64,000 nucleotides of DNA from Eupeodes corollae (taxonomy: Eukaryota; Arthropoda; Insecta; Diptera; Syrphidae): assembly GCF_945859685.1 (NCBI RefSeq), contig NC_079149.1:133588153-133652152 (forward strand), read 5' to 3'. The position numbers and the translations under genes were made by a program. Shown here one piece after another: positions 1 to 9,803 of the stretch. Position 1 is the stretch's first letter, and each line of letters opens with the position of its first letter. Below the pieces are notes generated by a model. It saw only the letters and a program-made list of their open reading frames with translations, had not been told where the DNA came from and did no database searches.

Positions 1-117
1 ATTTGTTAAAATGTTAAATAAATATATAAAAATAAAAAATAAAATGTTTTGTTCTTACCTTGTACCTAATAGTATTTTGCTTACACAGTATTACCCTATG
101 TTTCCATTTTCTTTTAG

Positions 118-365
118 GAACTGAACCAAAAATAATTATTAAACGGGTAACATTTTTTGACATATTCAATAAAAGTGTTGAAAAGGTTTTTGATGACAGT
201 TTTGACGAAATTATTGAATATGTAGTTTTCAAAACAAATTGTCCCGTTGAAGAAAAATCGAACTTGTCCAATAAGCTTCGAAATTTTAAAAGTCAATTAA
301 AAGCAAAATGTTCGAAGAATGGTAGGTACAAAAACACTCTATATGAAGATATAATTCCTCGGTAG
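118..365 (+). CDS. Unidentified exon-like ORF at the left edge
   Basis: An open frame follows a good acceptor (pyrimidine stretch plus AG at 116-117) and ends in TAG at 363-365. The roughly 82-residue product is rich in Lys, Phe and Asn, with a charged C-terminal part (NKLRNFKSQLKAKCSKNGRY) that could bind DNA. It may be the last exon of a gene or transposon starting left of the window, or a transposon-derived N-terminal module. I do not recognise the family. The open frame extends back to an ATG at 60, but the acceptor suggests the upstream part is intron. Confidence 0.3.
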
Positions 366-840
366 ATATCTTGGTTTGCCTACAAGCTAAATCGGAAATC
401 AGCCTCATAAACTTTTTTATAGGGTGCGTGTAATTTCTCCTCTAATTTAATTATTAAATTTCCCCAAAAACTTAGTAAGTGTTTTTATATATGTGTTAAA
501 ACACGTCAATATTTCTCGTTAAATCGTTCCACATTACAAATACACAATGTAAACAAATGGGTTTTGGAGGGTGATACGTACGAAGGATTTATATCTTGTA
601 TAAAGTGTTTTGGGTAGGTATGTGTTACCGCGTTTACAAGAACAAGTGAATTCGAATTGAATCAGGATTTAGCGCCGTATAGACCTGGATCGGATCGAAA
701 TAGGATTACTCGATCAAATCCCACTGAAAGAGGAGAATCGAATCGAAAACTTGTTTGTAAAATTGAATCGGGGAATTGAGTTATTGGTGTGTGAGGTTTT
801 GCTTGTTGTGTGCGTGCGATAAGTTCGCGCGCATCTTTGT
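366..840. other. No gene seen
   Basis: AT-rich DNA with stop codons in all frames. From about 640 to 770 it is rich in TCGAT/GATCG words, and related TCGAT-rich sequence recurs at 1530-1625, on the far side of the hAT MITE. The MITE therefore probably landed inside an older repeat. Confidence 0.4.
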
Positions 841-848
841 GTTGAGAG

Positions 849-1436
849 TAGAGATGGCAGAGTAGATTACGTCAGGGTATCTACTCGGTAAACTACGTGT
901 AGTTAATTGGATAAACTACACGTTTGATTTGTTTTTTTTTTCCTACCCTAAATTTGTTACGTGTGCTGCCTTCACAAAAAACGTTAAATTTCAAAAAGAA
1001 TTAAAAAAAAACGAGTGAATAAGTAACGACTAACGATTGAAAAACACTGATAACTATACATAAGAACCAAATATGTTGCGTAAATAAACTAAATCAAGTA
1101 ATTCGAATTTTTATGAAAGAAAATTGTAAATTTAATAATCATCTGTTTTATTTTTGTCGTTCATTTTAAGAGTACAGTGTATATCTATCAATTTTTTGGA
1201 ATGTTCTTGGTTAAGCCATGTTTTGAGTTTTCGAGAGTTCGTTTTTCACACTTTCACAGTTATCTTTTCGATGCAATTTGTCAATTTGGTGGTTGAATGG
1301 ACATTTCAAACTACGTTTTGACGTCTACCGCTACGTCTGCTACATTTAACTACATTTAACTACATTAACTACCTCATTTGTGTAGCAGACGTAACAAATG
1401 TAGTAAATAAAAAAAATCGCATTTCTGCCATCTCTG
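849..1436. mobile_element. hAT-type MITE (588 bp) with 8-bp target duplication
   Basis: The ends are inverted repeats: TAGAGATGGCAGA on the left and, read on the other strand, CAGAGATGGCAGA on the right. Immediately outside lie perfect 8-bp direct repeats GTTGAGAG at 841-848 and 1437-1444. An 8-bp duplication with (C/T)AGAG-type ends is the hAT signature. The interior has no transposase ORF and contains short repeats of the word AACTACATTT, so the element is non-autonomous. Confidence 0.85.
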
Positions 1437-1444
1437 GTTGAGAG

Positions 1445-2030
1445 CATTATTGTTATAAAATTTGAAATTTACTCACGTAGCAGTACACAGTACACACACA
1501 AATAAAACCCAAATGTCAGTTAGATTCCATTTGAATTCGATTCCTCGATTCAGTGCCACCATATACCTGGATCGAAATCTCAATTCGATTTGATTCGATT
1601 CCTCGATCTCCTCTTGTAACCTTGACTTTCTGCATGCTGCGTGTTTCGCATATTTTCTTTTGAACACCCATCCCGTCAATCTCGCATTATTACACTAGGA
1701 TGTTTTTCGGTTGCGTGTTTTTGACACTTCTCTTTCATTTTTTGTTCTCATCCATAAAGCCAAAGTGTGAAAATTATTAAAGAAAACTTCAACACTACTA
1801 CCTTAAGTAACTCGCTTTTTATCGCCAGTACAAAAGGAAACGTGTTTTAGTTCCTCTTTCTCATTATATTTTAAGTTAAGCAAGACCAAGTCTAAGTCAG
1901 CTAAATTTTTACTTTTGTTTCTTCTTAGTCTTAAGTCAACAAATGTTTTTAATGTAAAAAATAATGTCTCAATAAATATAATTGAAATTGAATTGAAATT
2001 AAAAGAAAACTGCACTTTTTGCTACAGAAA
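1445..2030. other. No gene seen; TCGAT-rich repeat debris
   Basis: 1480-1625 carries TCGAT-rich sequence related to that at 640-770 on the other side of the hAT MITE. The rest is AT-rich with only short, biased ORFs on the minus strand and no recognisable domain. Confidence 0.35.
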
Positions 2031-2039
2031 TGAATATTG

Positions 2040-2960
2040 ACCGACCTTTGGCGAAAGTAGCGAGAGCTCTAAGCGAAAGTAAACAGCTGATATCCGTGCT
2101 GAACATACTTCAGATCTGTGGACTTATGCCGCACAGATGAGTTTAAGAGCTGTAGGAAAAATTATGGAAGCGGATGTGATTAAAAAAGTTTTAACGGTGC
2201 CAACATACGCTAAAGATTGCATAGACTTAAATAATCATTCAAAAATAAAAAAAACTTACGCCTCGCGAAGCACTTTCAATTCTCATTGAAGCCAAACTTA
2301 GTAGAACACAATATAACGTCATAAAAGACTATGTAAAAGATATATTTCCATCATACAAATTAGTACAGGCAGAGAAAAAAAATCTTATCCTCATGATATG
2401 AAAGTTCTGAAATCTGAAGCTGAAGTACTTTACAATCCCTATTAGACTATACAGCTACTCGTTTGATACAAAGTCAAAGTCCTGTAATCAAGTCAGAAGT
2501 GATTGAAAATTTTGAACAAATAATTATGTTTTCCAAATGGGGATTTGATGGCAGCTCGATCTACACACAATTCAAACAGAAATTTTAATCTGATGCGTCT
2601 GATGACAAATATATATTTTTGACTTGCCTTGTCCCACTACATTTAAGTAACGAAAAAAAACGGTAGGTCTTCAGTTTTATGGCGAAATCTTAAGCCATCT
2701 TTACCCAGATTCTGTAGACCAATAAGCCTTCAGTATAAAAAAGAAACAACAGAACTTGCTATTTCAAAAAAAGAAAATATTGAATGTCAAATTGAACTGC
2801 TTACTCCTACAAAAGTTTTTTTAAGGTGGAAACACAATTTTCGTTACTCACCAACTAATGTTCACAATGGTAGATGGTAAAATTTTTAACTCACTTTCTG
2901 GCACTAAATCTTCATTAAAATGCTATTTATGTTATGCCATTTGACGAACTCAGTTTGCTA
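2040..2960 (+). pseudogene. Degenerate Transib-like (RAG1-core-like) transposase
   Basis: Reading through several stops and frameshifts, the plus strand gives an ordered set of blocks resembling the Transib family: a start block with MSLRAVGKIMEADVIKKVLT, then LTPREALSILIEAKLSRTQY near 2258-2318, KWGFDGSSIYTQFKQKF near 2537-2588 (candidate first catalytic Asp), PRFCRPISLQY near 2708-2740, and MVDGK followed by CYLCY near 2866-2938 (second acidic position and Cys pair). Transib transposases are the relatives of the RAG1 core. The C-terminal catalytic part is not recognisable and no inverted repeats were found, so this is a dead fragment. The family call rests on remembered motifs without a search. 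Another DDE family with a similar Asp-Gly block is possible. Confidence 0.55.
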
Positions 2961-4140
2961 AGGTAAAAATCACGGATTGGCTACTTTAACTTTTAGCAAT
3001 TTGCTAAATACATATGACATTTGTACAATTATTCTTATAAGAGCAGTAAATGAATAGTCCTGTCAACAGGAAATTCCAATTCATAAGTCTGTTTAAGAGT
3101 ACTTTTGCCTTGTTTATTTTCACGAACTGTCATTTTTTAGACAAGTTTAGAAGCTCGTTTTTTTAGTAAAAGACAATTTAGTAGTTAGCAAAACGAAAAG
3201 AAAGGTATACAATTTTGGACTCCTTTAGTAAATTTCCAACTATTAAACTGATAAACCCTAAACAACAGGCTGCTTAAAATGTTGCTCCTATACATCCTTT
3301 GGCTCATTGGAATAATGAAGAACGTACAAATTTGAAGAACTACACTGAAAAAAATGACAATGAATGTATTCTTGATGAAAAAAATAATTGTTTAACGTTT
3401 GCTATCTTTTATCCTAGAACTTGAATCATAACTCAGACTTAATTTTAGTTCTTTAAAATAATTTGTACACTCAAAAGTTGATTCAAAATATTATAATAAA
3501 AGCGTTAATTTACTCGGATTTTTAGTTTAAGTATAAATGGTGTTACAAAATAACTCCTGATTTGCTTCTATTCAAAACGCGTTTATCTCAATACTGCATT
3601 TTTTTAATTGGCTGCACTCATGCAAGCTTAGACAAGGCTTGAAATTTTAAATATATCTTGGAAAATACATTATTTTGCATAGTTTGTTTGTTCGTATCAA
3701 TTTTCTGACGAATTAGCAGGCAAATTGTCCACTTTTCTTTTTAAAAGTTGGGTCGATTTACAGGAGTTCTGTTAGCCTAGATGTAGGCTTTTAAAATAAG
3801 AAGAAACTATTGCAAAAACACTCCACAGCCGCCATTTTGAAATAAATAACTTCAAAATATTTATTTTAAGCAGCAACTTATAATTAAAATAAAATCCTGT
3901 TTCTGTAATCTCTATTTATTTACTTTACGGCTGTCTAAGCCCTAAAATACTAAGTAACACCTTTGGACAGATTATATATTTCAAAGCTAAAACTGAGGGA
4001 ATAAATGAATCCTTGTTAAACTAGGTGCATATGTATGTTACTAAAATAATAATGTATTCAAATACAAGTGTCAGAATTTGTTAAAAAATAAAGGTTGGAT
4101 TTTCCAACCTATTTTTTCGAAGGTTTTTACGTCAAAAATA
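2961..4140. other. No gene seen; probable transposon tail
   Basis: AT-rich with stops in all frames. The first few hundred bases may be the decayed remainder of the Transib-like element. Nothing else recognisable. Confidence 0.35.
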
Positions 4141-4298
4141 ATAGGGTAAGTTCATTAATGTTAAAATGCAGCAGTAATGCAAAATTTGCGTTCATAAATG
4201 TAAACACACTGCATTACTGCAGTCGGTAACTCAGTTCTGACAGCTGAAATGCGATCAAACCTGCAGTCATTTTATTTCTGTTGCTGCTCTGCAGGAAA

Positions 4299-4319
4299 AT
4301 GTCAGAACGAGATGTGGAG
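4299..4319 (+). pseudogene. Relic first coding exon inside the Harbinger-like element
   Basis: ATG followed by Ser-Glu-Arg-Asp-Val-Glu and then GTAAAA. This resembles the short first exon of Harbinger transposase or its Myb/SANT partner protein. No following exon survives in the element, so it is at most a relic. Low certainty because it is only 21 nt. Confidence 0.3.
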
Positions 4320-4630
4320 GTAAAATAATTGAATATTTATTAAATTTTTGGCAACAAAAATTATTGTTAAAATATAATATTTATGCTTCATAGAAATAAA
4401 TGAATTTGTTCCATTCAAAACATTTAAAATAAGTTCATATAAAACATTTTGATTGGACATTTTGGAAGAATTTTGTTAAGATACTAAAAAACCAATCGGG
4501 ATACCTGGCGACCTCCGGATTAACTAGCCTTATCTGTACATGCGAATCTCTGGGCAGATGGATCTTTTTTCTTTGCATCTTGTGGGACCAAAATGAATAA
4601 AACCAACAACAAAAATAAAAAAAAAAACAA

Positions 4631-4945
4631 TTGAGACCGGTATCTCTTCAGAACAGCTTGGCGTCAAAGTCAGCTGCCGTATCTCTTGCGGCCAACACAG
4701 AGAAGAGAGTAGTGGCTAACCATGGACCCTCCTCTGCTGTTGGTAGCAACGAGAATATAAAGGTAGCGATACCTAATTTCAGTAGTGGCAGGGTTGTGAA
4801 AAATGGCCCTACCACTACTACTGAGAACACTTCCAGAAATGGAAAACTCTCAAAAAGCCTTTATAGACAAAGGCGGCAAGCGCCGAAAATCTTAAACGCC
4901 TCTGGTGCATCATCGGGGGCTCAATGCTTCGTCGCAGTGGACTAA
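4631..4945 (+). pseudogene. ORF1 fragment of retrotransposon family A
   Basis: A 104-codon open frame rich in Ser, Asn and Lys with no zinc knuckle. It lies where ORF1 (nucleic-acid-binding Gag-like protein) would start and stops just before the RNase H region. It is therefore read as the N-terminal end of ORF1, truncated by the internal deletion. The product family is inferred from position, not from a motif. Confidence 0.5.
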
Positions 4946-4974
4946 AAACAACATTGGCCACTCTGTAATTCTAA

Positions 4975-5830
4975 GGTACTCAGAATCAAATTCCAAAGCA
5001 CGCAGACTACACCATCCCCCAACTGCAATTCCACTGAAACTTCCAGATTTCTATACTTACCAGATCTTTTTGGGAGGATAGGACATTCTTGGAGGATGAG
5101 TCAATCCATTTTTACACAAATGGGTCAAAAACAAAAGAAGGGGTTGGTGGAGGTGTGTACTCTGAACGGCTGAAATTAAGTCTCTCATTCGGCCTTCCCA
5201 ATCATTGTATCGTGTTCAAGGCGGAACTTTTGTCGATAAAAGAAGTCTTGTCCTAGCTCAAAGAAAACGTGATATCAACATCTGATATCCGTATTTTCTC
5301 TGACAGCCAGGCCGCTATCAAATCTCTGGACTCTGTCTCTACAAACTCTATAACAGTCCATAACTGTCGATCATCTCTAATGGAGATGGCGCAACAGTTT
5401 ATTATTCACCTTTGCTGGGTGCCTGGCCATAGAGACATTCCAGGTAACTGTAAGGCAGATGAACTCGCCAGGAACGGTACAGTACATCCCATGCTACCAC
5501 GTTTGGCAAGTACTGGCATACCAATCGCTACTTGGTGGAACAACATCACCACGTGTCAAGTCACAAAAAACATGTGGCCAACACTGGATTTAAAACGTTC
5601 AAGGTGCATGCCTGATCTCTCTAAGCAGATCACATATAAGCTCGATAATGGGTGTCATAACCGGACACTGTCTAATAGGAAATCACGCCACGAGACTAGA
5701 GACTAGGTGTATTCTCAAATGACTTTTGCAGAAGCTGTATGGACGAGGTAGAAACGGTTCTTCATCTTCTCTGCACATGCCCTGCTCTAGCTCGAAAACG
5801 CAAGAATTACCTAGGAGAATTCTTTTTTAA
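4975..5830 (+). pseudogene. RNase H and C-terminal Cys motif of family A copy 1
   Basis: Spread over frames by a few indels. FYTNGSK at about 5109-5129 is the RNase H first-strand motif with Asn in place of the usual catalytic Asp. FKAELLSIKE follows at about 5216-5245 (catalytic Glu), then FSDSQAAIKSL (Asp), then VPGHRDIPGNCKADELAR (His/Asp). After a frameshift near 5706 comes the Cys-rich tail NDFCRSCMDEVE...HLLCTCPAL. A lone TAG lies near 5254. The Asp to Asn change plus the frameshifts make the domain dead. Confidence 0.75.
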
Positions 5831-6170
5831 GGTTCTAAACGATCTAAATCATATCGGTATAATCAGCCTCTCGTAAGGGTCTTAAGCAGGTTCCATTGAA
5901 CTTAGGAGGAAGCCTCAAGCTTCATGTGGTATCACAATGTGCCATTAAACTGGCCTAAGTGTGTCCGTTTCCATCTTGGACAGCCACTATAACCTAACCT
6001 AACCTACTAAAAAACCGAAACACACGTAACTCAAAGAAAAAACTAATTTATGACTTTTATTTACGTTGATGACGTTACCGCATTCTTGCGGAAGTTTTTC
6101 TGTTCATAAATGCATTGGATGGATTTTGTCGTCATGGCTTGTGCAACTAGTTGCATTTTTGAACTCACCC

Positions 6171-6581
6171 ATAGTTTTGGTGTTTAGTGTTGTTTTTTTT
6201 CAATTCATCTAATAGCGTTAACTATAAAGAAAACGTTTTCCAAACTTTAAGTTGAGTAAGTTAAGAATTTAATATGTTTTTCTTATTTAAAAACAAAAGT
6301 ACGTTCGTCAAGTTCTTCATCATAAACGTAATTTCTAAAAATAAGTCAGAACTAGATCTGAAGTCTAAAAAGAAAGAAGCAACACTATTGTCACTTTCTC
6401 TTAATGACTTACAGGCTACAGTACATGGCTTTATTTTCATGAATAACTGAAATTTGCGTAATAATTTTAAAGTTTTTTGAAAATTTAATTGTAAAATTTG
6501 ATCTATTTACATTGTTTATATACAAAAGTAATTAATTGAATTAATTCAGCAATAGTTTTTCTATGGTTTTGTGTTCTTTTT
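6171..6581. other. No gene seen
   Basis: AT-rich intergenic DNA with no ORF, repeat or motif that I can support. Confidence 0.4.
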
Positions 6582-7646
6582 TAACTTCCCATAGGAAGTT
6601 ATTGTAATGGGTCCGATTTGTCAAATTGAAAATTTTGACATTTCCCGACGTTTAAAGGTCCCTAGAGTTAAAATAAAAGATTTTTAGAAAGATGTCCGTG
6701 CGTGCGTGTGTACGTACGTTCGTACGTCCGTACGTCTGTACGTTCGCGACTTTTAATTTTCCTACATAGCTCAAGAACCAGAAGAGATATCGACTTCAAA
6801 TAAATTTTGTTATACAGATAATAAGGCAGAAAGATGCAGAAAGGGCTCTCAAGAAAATTGCGTGGGTGGTTTTATTACCAAAGCAGTTTGAAAAAAAGGT
6901 GAACATTTTGGTTAACCCTAAATATCTTACGAACCAAAAACACTTAAAACTTGAATTAAATTTTATATAATAAACTGTAACGTGATACCAAACAAGTATA
7001 TTTTTTGAAAAAAATCCATTTAACGGTTTTTTTATAAATGGAAAAAACTGAAAAAAAAAATTTGTCAGCTCCAAAATTTTACGACTAAAATATGATTTCA
7101 TCTCCAAAACAATTTTGTGCAACGAAGAATAATGTTTTTGACATCTGATAAAATTTTGAAAAAAATCGAATTGACAGTTTTTTTTTGCAAAAAATAAAAA
7201 CCTAAAAAAAAATGAATAAAAGTTGGTAAAAATTGATTTTCGACTCAAATATCTTTTTAAAGCTTTGAGATATTGGCTTTAATTTACTTTTATCTTTCAA
7301 AAAATATTGTTGTTAACGTTCAGTATAATTTTGAAAAAAATCGAATTTACAGTTTTTTACAAAAAATAAAACTCTAAACAAAAAAAACAATACTAAGACT
7401 TGGTAAAAATTAAAAATATTAGCTTTAAACTTATCTTATTTCACAGAAAATATTGTTTTCGATATTCAGTAATTTCTATATAAAAATCCAACACTCCGTT
7501 TTTTCAAAAAAAATTAAATCTACATAAAATTGTAAGCAAATTTATTAAAAATTGATAAGAGTACATATAGACAAACTTTTAAGCAAGACAAATCGACAGA
7601 CGGGATGGAAAGTTATCAGTGTGGGTCGCATCCCAGCCTCTTTTTT
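6582..7646. repeat. Repeat E copy 1: satellite-bearing element
   Basis: Begins with the hairpin AACTTCCC-ATA-GGAAGTT and ends GGGTCGCATCCCAGCCTCTTTTTT. The word TAACTTCCCAT at the start recurs inverted near the end (ATGGAAAGTTATC), giving short imperfect inverted ends. Inside are a (TACG)n-like tract at 6695-6746 and diverged tandem monomers around the words TTGGTAAAAATTGA, TTCGACTCAAATATC and AAAATCGAATTGACAG. A second copy lies at 14440-15610. No coding capacity; the ORF-like stretches reflect the biased repeat. Confidence 0.75.
6695..6746. repeat. (ACGT)n-like simple repeat
   Basis: Alternating CGTACGT and CGTGCGTGTGTACGT words, self-complementary and able to form hairpins or Z-DNA. Located in the 5' part of repeat E copy 1. 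Confidence 0.7.
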
Positions 7647-7964
7647 AATACGTAAACATAACAGCTACAAACTGCAAAAATGAAAGGAACTTTTGCGTCT
7701 CAAATGTGATTTCCACTTAAGCGGTGTTAACTGTATTTATTTTTCTTGTCATTGTTCTCTCTTCGTATGCATGATTGTATACATGTTCCCCCTCTTTAAA
7801 TTTATAGTGTTATGTTTTTGACAATGACATTTTTTGTTGTCATTTTTGTTTTAAAATAACAGTTAATAAAAATAAAAAGTTACCTATAATAAACTAAAAT
7901 TAGTCTATGATATAAAATTGTAAATAGTGGAGAAGCATTAAACATAAATATTAAAATAATAAAA

Positions 7965-8300
7965 ATGGCATTATTTGAACACTTCAAAGCTAAAATAACT
8001 AATACTTTGCTTAGCGATGAACCTGATGAGCGTATGGAGAAAAATGGTATCTTTAATATTTTTGAAAGAAATAACTGTTCCTTGGATTTAAAGGTATGGC
8101 TATATGTAAGTTTGTTTTTTTTTACATTTTTTTAATTTTGTACATAAAATTATATATATCAATAGTTTACTCGCCAAATAATGATCAATTTAAAACAAAA
8201 ACAGTTTAATACAACTGAAATTTATGGTGTATCATCATCAAAAATGATTCCTTTGTCTGTTGTTCGAGTAATCCCTGGGAAATCGTTTTCGGGAAGATGA
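7965..8300 (+). CDS. Candidate two-exon small gene or gene relic, function unknown
   Basis: ATG at 7965 opens 47 codons (begins MALFEHFKAKITNTLLSDEP) up to a strong donor TATAT|GTAAGT at 8106. A 60-nt intron ends in an AG at 8164-8165, and a second exon (8166-8300) continues in the same phase to TGA. The predicted product is about 91 aa, acidic in the first exon, with no signal peptide, membrane segment or known domain. An alternative frame after 8285 also stays open for about 30 codons (EDDTFNFDLIKLRL), which suggests a longer ancestral reading frame with a frameshift. It could be a transposon exon or a pseudogene. Confidence 0.35.
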
Positions 8301-8673
8301 CACATTTAATTTTGATTTGATTAAATTGCGGTTGTCAATCAGTTCCGCGAGTCTTCGTACGATTTATGTGATGGGATGGGACAGTTGCTGACAGTTACTA
8401 TATGGGATATAATTTAATATAAAGACAACTTATTGGTCTTAATTAACAAGTGCAATAAAATGTCATCATGAATGTTACTAGAGTGGTTGGTGGCAATGAC
8501 CGTGGTAAATTTAAACCAAACCTGTAACCCCGGGTAGACAAAATTATTATTATTTCTACTCTAAACGCAGTTAAATAATTAAAGTAACTAATTTGTCCTA
8601 AAAAAAAAACAAGGGTTCTCAAAAGGAAACGGCCTTTCCTTATTTACAGGCTGGGTTTCAAATACGGTATAGA
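8301..8673. other. No gene seen
   Basis: AT-rich DNA between the candidate small gene and the hAT element. A possible frame-shifted continuation of the small gene runs to about 8390. Otherwise nothing recognised. Confidence 0.35.
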
Positions 8674-9803
8674 TCACAAACCAAGGGCGGATCCAGATTT
8701 TTCATCAGGGGGGGGGGAGTTGTTGGTTCACACACTTAGATGAGTTTTTACTCACCGCTTGAAAATGTCCTCTAATGTTTTGTAAAGGTTGCTAACAAAA
8801 TTTAATAATTGTTAAAATGGCAACTCTAGCTATCAAATTATTTAGAACACTCATATGAAAGCATTCCAAGATTCGAACAGTTGTCTAAATATGCCATATT
8901 TAAGAGCTAAGATACAATAGCTTAGAGGGTTTTTGGTGCATTTCGTGCCGAAATGTAGGAAATTGTTTTGAAACGTTGCCTTATTCCAAAAACAAAACAC
9001 ACTTTTCTTGTGTTCATTTATATTAATGCGAAGAACGCTAAAAAAATTTGAAAATCCAGACAATGAGAGAGGATCTGAATGTAAAAATGTCGGGCTTTTT
9101 TTGACGTAGTTTTTTCGAACTCAATTTCCGGGAATCTCTTATTACTATCGTTATCAATCTACTTACTCGTATTTGGATCTTATAAAAGCGTCAACAAAAC
9201 TTAAAAATTGTAGAGACAAAAAGGTTTGGTTCTTGAATTCAAGGAAATAGTTGTATTTAAGAACATAATTTATCTAAAAAAATTAAATTCAAACAAAGCA
9301 AGGTAAGTAAACAAATAAGTTGGGAAGAAGAGTTGAGTAGTTCTTACAAATTAAACGTTTTAAAACTTTTATATCAATAGATATAAAACTTTTATTATGT
9401 TTTTAACTTAGCCATTAGTTTAACAAAAGTGTCACTTGCTTTTTTGGGACATTTGTATTATTGAAATTCATGTTTGAATCTCAGTTCTAGAGCATCCAAA
9501 GCAAATTCAATTCAAAAGTAGATTTATTTAATTTTTTAAGATCTTTTGTATTCAACAGAAAACCAAAATGAAATGCAAGACTGGGTCGCAAGAACTTGAT
9601 AATTTCTTCCAAAAAGTCTGTTAAATATAAATAAATATTGCCTATATTTTAAGATTTAAAAATGTACCTCTAAAATAGGTCCTTCTCAAAATTTAAATGC
9701 CATTTTATTTGTCAAAAAATCTAGGTTTTTTTCGAAAATCATATTAAATTTTGTCTTAAAAATATTTTTGGTATAAGCACTAAATAAAGAGCTTATGAAT
9801 ATA

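Larger units (their letters stand above)
4494..6004 (+). mobile_element. Non-LTR retrotransposon family A, copy 1 (internally deleted, both ends kept)
   Basis: Flanked by a perfect 12-bp target duplication TACTAAAAAACC (4482-4493 and 6005-6016), so both ends of the insertion are known. It starts AATCGGGATACC and ends in three AACCT pentamers. Coding remains are an ORF1-like segment (4631-4942) followed directly by RNase H and the C-terminal Cys-rich tail. The endonuclease and reverse transcriptase between them are missing, so the copy is a deletion derivative. RNase H-bearing non-LTR elements of the I/LOA/R1 group have this order. Confidence 0.85.
4144..6170. mobile_element. PIF/Harbinger-like element split by a retrotransposon
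   Basis: The left end reads GGGTAAGTTCATTAATG. The right end read on the other strand is GGGTGAGTTCAAAAATG. Both are flanked by ATA (4141-4143 and 6171-6173), a 3-bp duplication as expected for PIF/Harbinger. A non-LTR retrotransposon (4494-6004) sits inside. Removing it leaves about 500 bp, i.e. a MITE-sized element. At 4299-4319 it carries ATG plus six codons (MSERDVE) ending exactly at a GT donor, probably a relic first exon. Confidence 0.65.

Noticed and set aside
5990..6004. A telomere remnant (TTAGG)n
   Set aside because: Only three units and always at the end of family A retrotransposons; better explained as the element tail.
6796..7248. 150-codon minus-strand ORF rich in Phe, Ile and Lys
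   Set aside because: It lies wholly in the repeat E satellite; composition follows poly-A/T runs, and no copy keeps the frame.
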